From Sphingobacteriales bacterium 39-19 (GTDB lineage Bacteria > Bacteroidota > Bacteroidia > Chitinophagales > Chitinophagaceae), in assembly GCA_001898465.1 (NCBI GenBank), contig MKTX01000006.1, positions 1-64,000 of the forward strand: a DNA stretch of 64,000 nucleotides, given 5' to 3'. Each line of letters opens with the position of its first letter. Position 1 is the first letter of the stretch. Positions 36,638 to 45,500 of the stretch are shown here, one piece after another. The notes under the pieces are model-generated. The model did not search any database, was not told where the DNA came from, and saw only the letters and a program-made list of their open reading frames with translations. The translations under genes and the position numbers were made by a program.

Positions 36638-38615
36638 TGTTGGCAATTTTATTGAAAATTGTATATAGTGACCTGATTTGTAATCGCTCAAATTGTTTTT
36701 TCCCGGTGGTTTGTATGGTTACAATTTTTGGAACATGTGCTTTAAGATCAAAATAATTATCACTCAGTTTTAATTCTGCTTCGGTACAATAGATATCTAC
36801 ATATTTGGCATCTTTATCACTGAGTAAAATAAATTTATCGTTTTGCAGGGGTGCAATATAAATACCCGGCTTTTGTAAATTTAAATACTTCGGATATATT
36901 TTATCTGTGGTAGTATCCATTTGCAGGTAAGCTTTTTTTACGGCGTAGTACCCGCCCTTTGGCCTTTTATAATAATCTATCAGGCTCCAGCTGGTAGCGG
37001 GCCAGCAATCGTTTAACTGCCACACCAGGGTTCCGCTGTTACGGGGTTGCTTTTTCATTTGTATGGCAATGCTGTTTTTTAAAATATAATATTGCAGGCA
37101 TTGGGTTACATACCCATATTCTTCCAGGGTTAGCGCCGGTAATTTTGAAGTATCAAAAAAATACCTGTTTATGTAATAATTTAGTTTTTTAAATCCTTCA
37201 TTTGCTTTTTGATGTGCTTGTACTTCATCAGCCTGGTAAGTTCTTTCATTAGGCAGGGTGTAAGTTTGTACAGTTTTAAAATCAGGCATTGCTTGCATAC
37301 CATATTCACTTACAAATCTTCCGGTGTGGTTTTCCCAGCTTTCCCAATCTGCCAGTCCCCACCACAGCCCCCAATAATGGCTATCGCCGTGGGTATAGCT
37401 TTTTGGGTTTCCCCAGCCATACAGTGGTGAGGTAGAAATATAAGAGCGTAATCCGTCAAATTCTTTTACCCAGGCAGGCAAACTATCATTAAATAAACGG
37501 GTATAATTATTCCATACCCGGGCAGAATCTTCTCCGTGCAGGTTATAGCTATTTTGCCAGCCCCAGTGATGCCAGGCCTCCGCTATTTCATTATTCCCAC
37601 ACCAAAGTACTACCGATTTAAATTTTGATAATCTTTTTACCTGGTATTGTACTTCTTGTTTTACTTGTTTAAAAAAATCATCATTACCCGGGTACATGCC
37701 ACCGGCAAACATAAAATCTTGCCATACCATTATATGTAAGGAATCACATAACCGGTAGAAAATATCCGGTTCGTAAATGCCACCTCCCCAAACCCGGAGC
37801 ATATTCATACCCGCTTCTTTGGCCATCACTAACAATCTACGATAATCTTTTTCCCGGATTTGCGTAATCATGGCATCGGCAGGTATCCAATTGGCACCTT
37901 TTATAAAAACAGGTTTATTGTTTTTTGTAAAATAAAATGATGAACCTATGGAATCCGTTTCCTGCACTAACCGGGCAATGGGTTTTACCGGGCCAGGATC
38001 TGTTTTTGAAATCTTAGTGCATATACTAACGGGTTTATAAATACCAGCATTAATAAGGGTGGGCCCCCAATCCCAGCCAAATTGAAATTGAGCTTTACGG
38101 GCATATACCCGGTTATTATCAGGCAAAACCAGGGGTAAAGCCGCTTCGGCCATTTTTTGAGTGATATTTAATGTGGCATGAAAATATACTTTTAATTCAT
38201 TAATACCGGGCCGTACATAAGAACGAATATGAATTTGCCAGGGATGAAACATATTATTTGTTTCCAGCACTTTTTTTTGATTGATGTAAACGGTAGCATA
38301 GGTATCCAGCCCTTCAAAATGGAGTACTACATCTTGTTTAAAAAATGCAGGTGAGATGGTAAAATCAGTTTTATATTCCCAATCCACACGGTCTATCCAT
38401 TGCACTTTTTTTTCATTGTTGCTGAAATAGGGATCGGGAATTAAATTGTTTTTTAATAGGTCAGAATAAACAGTTCCGGGTACTGTAGCAGGGTACCATA
38501 GAGTACTGCCCGCTTGTTTAAATTGCCATTTTTTGCCCTGCAGTAAATCCTGGGCTTGCAGGGCATGATTTAAAAATGAAAAAATAAAAAGGATTAAAAT
38601 CTTTATGCTTCTCAT
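36627..38615 (-). CDS. GH2 beta-mannosidase lacking the central Ig-like domain
   Basis: A 662-residue secreted glycoside hydrolase family 2 enzyme that should remove beta-1,4-linked mannose. Signal peptide (through LQAQ, about 22), then the jelly-roll sugar-binding domain (about 25-200, WYPATVPGTVYSDLL, GWDWGPTLINAGIYKPV), then directly the TIM barrel (about 230-545). Catalytic acid/base Glu343 (CGNNEI) and nucleophile Glu437 (VSEYGMQ) are present. A C-terminal beta domain follows. The usual Ig-like domain of about 100 residues between jelly roll and barrel is absent: about 25 residues after KPVSIC the text reaches RLVQETDSIGSSFYF, the barrel entry. Typical enzymes are about 850 residues. It is the last gene of a cutC-glycosylasparaginase operon. 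Confidence 0.88.
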   Translation of the reverse strand: MRSIKILILFIFSFLNHALQAQDLLQGKKWQFKQAGSTLWYPATVPGTVYSDLLKNNLIPDPYFSNNEKKVQWIDRVDWEYKTDFTISPAFFKQDVVLHFEGLDTYATVYINQKKVLETNNMFHPWQIHIRSYVRPGINELKVYFHATLNITQKMAEAALPLVLPDNNRVYARKAQFQFGWDWGPTLINAGIYKPVSICTKISKTDPGPVKPIARLVQETDSIGSSFYFTKNNKPVFIKGANWIPADAMITQIREKDYRRLLVMAKEAGMNMLRVWGGGIYEPDIFYRLCDSLHIMVWQDFMFAGGMYPGNDDFFKQVKQEVQYQVKRLSKFKSVVLWCGNNEIAEAWHHWGWQNSYNLHGEDSARVWNNYTRLFNDSLPAWVKEFDGLRSYISTSPLYGWGNPKSYTHGDSHYWGLWWGLADWESWENHTGRFVSEYGMQAMPDFKTVQTYTLPNERTYQADEVQAHQKANEGFKKLNYYINRYFFDTSKLPALTLEEYGYVTQCLQYYILKNSIAIQMKKQPRNSGTLVWQLNDCWPATSWSLIDYYKRPKGGYYAVKKAYLQMDTTTDKIYPKYLNLQKPGIYIAPLQNDKFILLSDKDAKYVDIYCTEAELKLSDNYFDLKAHVPKIVTIQTTGKKQFERLQIRSLYTIFNKIANIKD

Positions 38616-38617
38616 AA

Positions 38618-39343
38618 TTACAAATGAGTAAGGTATTGCATGGCCTGTAATAACTCTTTTATTTCTTCCGGGTCTGCGGAAACAGATTCCGGTTTTTCTG
38701 GTAAGCAGGGATTGTGTTTTTCCATTGCCGATGGTTTTAATATCCTGGCAGAACTGTGAATTTCTGTGGCTCCTGTTTGTTGTAATAAAGTTGTAATATT
38801 ATTTGCCCGAATGCCGCTTCCGGGCATAATGCGAATGCGATGATCGGCCAGGCTTACCAGGGTTTTAATATTATGCATACCCTCAATAGCTGTGGAATAT
38901 AACCCCGAGGTAAGGATACGGGTACATCCACAATGAATTACATCTGTTAAAGCTTGTTCCATATTTACTACCCGGTCAAATGCCCTGTGAAAAGTAAACT
39001 CCATGGGATATGCTAAAGAAACCAGCAGAGAAGTCCGTTCCTTGTCAATGGTCCCATCAGCTTTTAATAATCCCGACACAACTCCGTCGCATCCTGTTTT
39101 TTTGCAAAACATGATGTCTTGTTTCATCACTTCAAATTCATCGTTTGAATATAAAAAATCACCACCCCGGGGCCTTATAATTGGGAAGAGGTCAATTTGT
39201 GTGATCTTCCTGGCTGTTTTAATCATTCCATGCGATGGGGTGGTACCCCCTTCAGCCGGGTTGGCGCATAATTCTATCCGGTGAGCCCCGGCTTTTTCAA
39301 TTGTTGTACAACTTTCAATATCAAATGCAATTATTTCAAGCAT
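38618..39343 (-). CDS. cutC: CutC-family TIM-barrel protein
   Basis: A 241-residue CutC homologue: EIIAFDIESCTTIEKAGAHRIELC at the N-terminus, then GGTTPSHGMI, IIRPRGGDFLYS, GVVSGLL, FHRAFDRV, ILTSGLYSTA, IMPGSGIRANN. The fold is complete. CutC was first linked to copper tolerance in E. coli, but that role is disputed and the true reaction is unknown. The gene lies 2 bases upstream of a beta-mannosidase gene and 8 bases downstream of a glycosylasparaginase gene, so a role in glycan breakdown is more plausible here than copper handling. That is inference from context. Confidence 0.92.
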   Translation of the reverse strand: MLEIIAFDIESCTTIEKAGAHRIELCANPAEGGTTPSHGMIKTARKITQIDLFPIIRPRGGDFLYSNDEFEVMKQDIMFCKKTGCDGVVSGLLKADGTIDKERTSLLVSLAYPMEFTFHRAFDRVVNMEQALTDVIHCGCTRILTSGLYSTAIEGMHNIKTLVSLADHRIRIMPGSGIRANNITTLLQQTGATEIHSSARILKPSAMEKHNPCLPEKPESVSADPEEIKELLQAMQYLTHL

Positions 39344-39351
39344 AATTTGGA

Positions 39352-40353
39352 TTAGCCAAAAAAATATTTAGCGGGAACAATTTTATTTTCTTTACTGTTT
39401 TTTACAGAGAATACAAACCCTTTTTGAATAGCATAAGCGCCGTATTCACCCTGTTTATTTATGGCCAGGAAACCCACCTGTATTTGCTTAGCTTTTTCCC
39501 GGTCCCGTTGAATAATGCGGTCACAAGCCTTCTTACAGGCCATTTGGGAGCTATAGCCGTTACGCATATATTCAACTACCAGGTGAGTACCGCAAATACG
39601 GATCACTTCTTCACCTACTCCACTACTGGTTGCAGCGCCAATTGCATTATCTACATACAGGCCGGCGCCAATAATGGGGGAGTCGCCTACACGGCCGTGC
39701 AGTTTAAAAGCCATTCCGCTGGTGGTTACAGCACCCGACAGGTTGCCTTGTGCATCTATTGCCAGGAGCCCCATGGTGTCATGATTGGCAGATCCGTCTT
39801 CAAAAAAAGGAGGAGCAAAGGGGCCGTTTTCTTTTTTATTTTCAATATTAATGACCGGCTTATATTCACTTTTTTTAAGCCATTGCTGATAAGCATTTTC
39901 GGCATCTTTAGAAAGGATGGCAGGTTCCAGTGCAAAACCATTTTCCAGGGCAAATTGCTGGGCACCTGCTCCTGCCAATAATACATGGGGCGTTTTCTCC
40001 ATAACTTTCCGTGCTAATGATACCGGGTGTTTTATTCTTTCCACAGCAGCAACAGCACCGCAATTAGCATTTTCATCCATAATGCAGGCATCCAGTGTAA
40101 CTATACCATCCCGATCGGGGTAGCCACCCAGGCCTACACAGCAGTTAATTTCATCTTCTATATACCGGGCCCCGGCTTCCACTGCATCCAGTGATTTGCC
40201 TCCTTCCTTTAATATCTTCCAGGCTTCGGCATTTACCGGCATTCCACTATCCCAAGTAGAAACTACAATGGGCTTTTCAATATTACCGGTTGTCTTGTAG
40301 GCAAGTAAGGGAGCTGTAAAGGCACTCCATTGTAAAAATTTTCTCCTGTTCAT
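39352..40353 (-). CDS. Glycosylasparaginase (N4-(beta-N-acetylglucosaminyl)-L-asparaginase)
   Basis: A 333-residue N-terminal-nucleophile hydrolase. It should cut the GlcNAc-asparagine bond of N-glycoproteins. The self-cleavage site NHDTMGLLAID places the nucleophile at Thr193, and the substrate-contact motifs STWDSG (Trp34), GRVGDSPIIGAGLYVDN and GTGEE-like SSGVGEEVIR are present. The N-terminus (MNRRKFLQWSAFTAPLLAYK) is a twin-arginine-like signal, as in the Elizabethkingia/Flavobacterium enzyme, so export is likely. It opens a three-gene operon with cutC and beta-mannosidase. An isoaspartyl peptidase role is less likely. Confidence 0.9.
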   Translation of the reverse strand: MNRRKFLQWSAFTAPLLAYKTTGNIEKPIVVSTWDSGMPVNAEAWKILKEGGKSLDAVEAGARYIEDEINCCVGLGGYPDRDGIVTLDACIMDENANCGAVAAVERIKHPVSLARKVMEKTPHVLLAGAGAQQFALENGFALEPAILSKDAENAYQQWLKKSEYKPVINIENKKENGPFAPPFFEDGSANHDTMGLLAIDAQGNLSGAVTTSGMAFKLHGRVGDSPIIGAGLYVDNAIGAATSSGVGEEVIRICGTHLVVEYMRNGYSSQMACKKACDRIIQRDREKAKQIQVGFLAINKQGEYGAYAIQKGFVFSVKNSKENKIVPAKYFFG

Positions 40354-40426
40354 ATTTGCAATTTCGGCTGTTTAGCTTTAAATATGATAAATAAATTGGA
40401 ATTTGAAACCGAGGTATAGAAATATA

Positions 40427-40891
40427 TTACCTGAATAATGAAAAATTTTGCCGGGTAGTATAATCTACCTTAAAATTTTTGTAAACCCCTGCCTTGCCCA
40501 ATTTTACCTTCCCTACAAGACGCACTTGTACTTCTTTACTAAAAAGGGTGAGGATACTGTTTTTTAATAAATTTTTCATGTCCAGGTCAATAACAACCGG
40601 CAGGGTAAAAACATCCCTTTTGGGAATATTAATTTGAACGTTTTGGGCTGAATGGCCAACCAATGTACTATCAATAAAAACATCAAGATCTGCCCGGTTT
40701 AAATCCAGGCTAAAATTATTTGGATTATAATATTGCAGATCCACCATCAATTTACTGGCATCAAAACCCAGCTTGTCTAATCGCAGATTATTAAATCCAC
40801 GGTACTCTAAATCTCTTGGCTCACGACAGGATGACATGAAAATGAATAAGAATAATGAGAGCAGGAGTAGGGGGTACCTTTTTTGTTTCAT
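40427..40891 (-). CDS. LEA type 2 family lipoprotein
   Basis: A 154-residue lipoprotein (lipobox MSSCREP, Cys22) with a WHy/LEA14-like beta-sandwich: FDASKLMVDLQYYNPNNFSLDL, LVGHSAQNVQINIPKRDVFTLPVVIDLDM, VQVRLVGKVKLGKAGVYKNFKVDY. The NPN motif is typical. LEA14-like proteins are linked to stress protection in plants; bacterial lipoproteins of this type are uncharacterised. It lies 73 bases upstream of the glycosylasparaginase gene and may or may not share its promoter. Confidence 0.82.
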   Translation of the reverse strand: MKQKRYPLLLLSLFLFIFMSSCREPRDLEYRGFNNLRLDKLGFDASKLMVDLQYYNPNNFSLDLNRADLDVFIDSTLVGHSAQNVQINIPKRDVFTLPVVIDLDMKNLLKNSILTLFSKEVQVRLVGKVKLGKAGVYKNFKVDYTTRQNFSLFR

Positions 40892-41731
40892 GAAAACTAT
40901 TTAACTGGCTTCAAGATACAATTCTTTACATATTACCCCAAAAATCGTTTTTCGGTATTTTTAAATGCGGCTAAGGGTATTAGCATTCAAAGATTTTTAT
41001 TTACAAAAGTAAATAAAATGATTAACTAATTATCTTAGTTTACATTTTTATAATTAAATATTGGTTACTAATTTATAAAAGTTATTTACCTAAAAATTAT
41101 TTTTATAAAAATGAGCCTTATTTACCCTGAATTTAATTTTAAAATCTGTTTAATTTCCATTTTTTAATAATAATGAAAAATAATTTTTTAAATTGTTGAT
41201 TAATAGATTATTAAAAATTATACCTGTAAAATTAATTTATATAAATTTAAATAGTATAAATTATTAATATGCATATATGCTAAATTTTCATTTTTAAGAG
41301 GAATGGGTATTGAGTCCTCAATCCGAAGAATATTTAAAGGCAGGACCTCTTATTCACCGGGTTAGAAAAATGTTGAATTTGATAAAAGGGAGGTGAAAAA
41401 ATGGCAGGCTACTTCTTATATGAATGATTTTGTATGAATTGCTGTATTTTGTAAATGATATCTATAATGCGGATGATTATTTAAAAATAATCTAACAAAA
41501 TTGGCATAATGATAAAATATGTTCAATTGCTTATATCTGAATGATTAGAATTACTCGAAATGTTCGGAATTTACGGTCTAAATCTTTGGAATTCTAAAAA
41601 TCAATATTATGTTTGCATCAGAATTGAATGATTGCTTATTACCTCAGTAAATTCAAATTCTGGAATTTTTTTAATTCAAATATCCCGGCCACCCGGCCTG
41701 CTAAACCAAAAAAAAACATAAACCACAACGA
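40892..41731. other. Very AT-rich intergenic region
   Basis: About 840 bases with no convincing gene. It contains an 18-bp perfect palindrome GATTATTT-AA-AAATAATC (41475-41492) and a Shine-Dalgarno-like GGGAGGTG before ATG 41401 that opens only a 7-codon frame (MAGYFLYE). Function is unknown. Decayed sequence or a regulatory/RNA region are both possible; I see no structured RNA that I recognise. Confidence 0.4.
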
Positions 41732-41845
41732 ATGAAAAAATTTATTACACTTCTTACTACTATTATTCAAAATAAAGTAGCTCCGGGAATTCTTCCGGTA
41801 CCTGTTCAGCCTTATTTAAAGCTGATACCTATCCGTATAAAATAA
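41732..41845 (+). CDS. Small secreted-like peptide (37 residues), putative
   Basis: ATG 41732 opens 37 codons: a Lys-rich start and hydrophobic stretch (MKKFITLLTTII), then a Pro-rich, basic tail (APGILPVPVQPYLKLIPIRIK). The start resembles a signal peptide but no cleavage motif is obvious. It lies 88 bases upstream of the next gene in an otherwise non-coding stretch. It could be a small protein, a leader peptide or the remnant of a longer secreted protein. Confidence 0.35.
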   Translation: MKKFITLLTTIIQNKVAPGILPVPVQPYLKLIPIRIK

Positions 41846-41933
41846 TTTCTATTCTTTGTTACATATGCTTATTTATAAGCATTTAGTTTAATCCCATATT
41901 CATTGCTGTGACGAACCAGTAACTTTAAAAGCG

Positions 41934-42296
41934 ATGAAAATGAAACATATATTATTAAGTTCTCTTTGTTTAATTTTTGGAATTTGCAGCAGCATGGCCC
42001 AAAACCCTGGAAAAATGAAAACAGTTAACGCACGTGTTAGCGATAATCACCTACTCATTGACTGGATGGCGACAGATAAACCCGGAACTGCCCATTGGGA
42101 AGTACAGGCCAGTACTGATGCAAAGGAATTCACCACCATTGGGTATGTAATGGGTGAAGACCCCAACCAAACAACGCATTTTAAATTTAAAAATAAGCTT
42201 ACTCATATAAAGCCCGGGTACCTTTATTACAGGGTATTGCAAGTAGAAAATGACCAACAAGTATTTGCGAGCAATATGGTAAAGCTATCAAAATAA
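41934..42296 (+). CDS. Secreted Fn3-like domain protein
   Basis: A 120-residue protein with a signal peptide (cleavage likely after SMAQ, about residue 23). The mature part is one beta-sandwich resembling the Fn3-like module that often precedes T9SS sorting domains: NHLLIDWMATDKPGTAHWEVQASTDAKEFTTIG, then GYLYYRVLQVENDQQVFASN. No sorting domain is attached. Either ATG (41934 or 41940) may be used. It precedes a large T9SS cargo gene but has its own terminator. Confidence 0.75.
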   Translation: MKMKHILLSSLCLIFGICSSMAQNPGKMKTVNARVSDNHLLIDWMATDKPGTAHWEVQASTDAKEFTTIGYVMGEDPNQTTHFKFKNKLTHIKPGYLYYRVLQVENDQQVFASNMVKLSK

Positions 42297-42362
42297 GTAA
42301 AGGAACAGATGGCTTCCTAAAAAAGTTTTCTTTGGGGGTTACAGAACCAAAAGGTTCTTACC

Positions 42363-42394
42363 AAGAGCTGTATTTCTATACGGCTCTTTTTTTT
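42363..42394 (+). terminator. Terminator after the Fn3-like protein
   Basis: AAGAGC(TGTA) pairs with (TACG)GCTCTT across a short loop, one pair being G-U, followed by eight T. An additional small hairpin AGAACC-AAAA-GGTTCT (42343-42358) lies just upstream. Confidence 0.65.
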
Positions 42395-42514
42395 GGGATA
42401 AATGGCAGCGGATTACAGTAAAAATATAAGTATTTTTGATGCTGCACTTTGCATTTCTAACCACTCTGTAATTATAGAAAGCCTCATAACTAAATAAAAG
42501 TGTAACAAAGCAAA

Positions 42515-45500
42515 ATGAAAGCGTTAAAACCGGCATTATTATTTATAACCTTATTTTTTTCTTTTGCCAGTATCGGACAGAATTTTTCTAATAAAGGCAA
42601 GGAGTTTTATTTATGTTTTCCCCAGCATGTACCCAGCGCCGGTGTTTTTGCCACTTTAAGTATTTGGATCACTTCAGATAAAGCCAGTTCCGGAACCATT
42701 ACTATGGCAAACGGTGCTTTTAATGCCAGTTTCAATATTCTTGCAAATGGTTTACAGGAAATACAGGTACCCTATTCGGTTGCCCATATTAGTAATGCTG
42801 AATCCGGCACCATTATACAAAAATCTATTAAAATAAAAGTGGATGCCGGTAAACCTCCCGTAGTTGCCTATGCTCAGCAATGGGGACAGGCAAGAAGCGC
42901 AGCTACTTTACTACTCCCGGTAATGGTGTTGGGTAAAAAGTACAGGGCTATTAGTTTTACTCAAAATGGTGCTGATGGCAGCGGCCAAATAGCAAAATCG
43001 CAATTTCAAATTATAGCTGTTAAACCCAATACCCAGGTACGGGTTACACCGGTACTGAATGGCGTAAGCGGCACACCCTTTACTATAAATTTTACAAATG
43101 CAGGCGATATTTATCAATACCAGGCAGACCAGGATGTAACTGGCTCATTAATTGAATCTATTGCCACCGGTTCGGGCAGTTGTTTACCCATCGCTGTATT
43201 TTCAGGAAGTTCTAATAATACGTTAGGTTCTCTTTCCTGTTCCGGGGGTTCCTATGATCCGTTGTTTCAGCAACTGTATCCTATAAGTAGCTGGGGTAAA
43301 AATTTTGGATTCATACCCTTTGGTGATTATCCTTTAGGCAACCCTTACCGGGTAATGGCTTCAGAAGATAATACCGCAGTATTTGTAGATGGAATCCAGG
43401 TAGCCACTTTAAATGCGGGTCAAATTTATCCTGCGGGTTTTACTTCTAATCCTGCATTAGTTACTTCGCCTGCAAATATTACTGCCGATAAACCCATTTG
43501 TGTTGCCCAGTATGCCCAGGCCCTAAATTGTGGAGGTGGTGGTTATGGAGATCCCGATATGGTGATCCTGAACCCGGTAGAACAGAATATTAAAGACATT
43601 ACCATTTTTTCATCATCGCAACAGCAAATAACCAGGCAATGGATAAATGTATTAATGAAAACGGTGGCTATTCCCAGTTTCAGGTTGAATGGTGCTGTTC
43701 CAGCCACAGCTTGGCAGGCCATGCCTGCAATGGCCGGTTATTCTTATTTACGGCACCGGCTTTCCGGCCCCGGTTCGTATCGTATGTATGCTGATAGCGG
43801 CTTTAATGCAATTGCTTATGGCTTTAGTAGTAATTACGAGTCTTATGCTTATTCTGCCGGTACGAATGTAATTGATCTTTATCAGCAAATTGGGGTTACC
43901 AATACATATAGTATAGAGCCCAATCCATCAGCTTGCACAGGGTCGCCTTTTAAATTTAAAGTATCCTTACCTTACCTGGTAGATTCTTTAAAATGGGATT
44001 TAAGTTTAATGCCAGTTCCCCCCATACCGGCCGTTATCATACAGCAATTCAGTAATCCTGTTACTGGGCCAGACTCAGCGACAGTGGTTAACGGAAAACA
44101 AATTTACTGGTATTCGCTTCCCAACTCTTATGTGTATAACCAGGTAGGCACTTTCCCACTTACTTTACTTACCTATGCCCCCAATACCGAGGGTTGTGGT
44201 ACCGAACAGGAAATATCATTTGACCTGGAATTGTCCGATCCGCCTGTGGCGGGCTTTAGTTTTATAGCTCCCCGCTGCGTGGCAGAAACCGTTCAGTTTA
44301 CGGATACCACACCCAGCGCAAAACCGCTATATCTGTGGTATTGGCAGTTTGGCGATGCTCCCAGTGGTGCTTCTAATTTGGCAACCACACAAAACCCTTC
44401 TCATTTGTTTACCAGCCCGGGTATTCACCATATTCGTTTTTCTACTATTACCACAGCAGGTTGTATCAGCGATACGATTGATGTTCCTATTGATATACCG
44501 GTATTGCCTGCTGCGGCCATATCAGGAAATGCCCGTGTTTGTCAAAACGGAAATGCACCGCAAATAACATTTACGGGTAGCGGAGGTACGGCACCTTATA
44601 CTTTTACTTATAAGATTAATAATGGAACGCCACAAACCATCAGCACTACCGGTAATGCAAGCACGGTAACTGTAAATGCCCCTACTAATGTAGCCGGCAC
44701 TTTTATTTATACATTGCTAAAAGTAGAAAATACCGGTTCCTCTCTTTGCCAGCAAGCCCAATCCGGAACGGCTACAATAACGGTAGATCCTTTACCCACG
44801 GCTGTAATTGATGTGAGTAATATTCTTTGTAGAAATAGCATCGTCAATTTTAGCAGTAATAACTCTCTTGCCAATGCCGGTACCATTACAAGTTGGGATT
44901 GGCATTTTGGAGATGCTGCCAGTGGGCCTGCAAATAGTTCAGTAATCGCCAATCCTTCGCATACATTTAACCAGGCCATAAACTATACCGTTACCTTACA
45001 AGTAACATCCAGCCTGGGTTGCGTAAGCCCAGTAGTAAACCGGGCAGTAGCCATTCATAAACTTCCCAAAGCAGGATTTAAAGTGCCGGAAATTTGTTTA
45101 TTGGATTCCTACGCAGAATTTACCGATACCAGCAGCGCCAGTTCGCCAGATGTAATATCGGCCTGGGAATGGAATTTTGGGGATGCAACAGCAGGGCCCG
45201 GGAATCCAAATACAGTAACCGGCGCAGGAGTGGTTCGCCACACATACCATGCTGTAGGTAATTACACCGTTACCCTTATCGCCATTACTGATAAAGGATG
45301 CCGGGATACTTTACCACAGGCCTTACAAATAAACAGCGGAGACCCGGTAGCCAATTTTGTATTTCAAAATGGCCAGGATATTTGTACCCAGGATACGGTA
45401 ATATTAAAAAACACTTCAACAATTACATCGGGTAATATTACCCGGGTGGAAATTTACTGGGACAATGTAAATACCCCTTCTTTTTTTGAAGCTGATGAAC

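Noticed and set aside
39424..39981. Plus-strand frame of 185 residues inside the glycosylasparaginase gene
   Set aside because: It is the antisense of a well-conserved enzyme and shows no family motifs or start signals.
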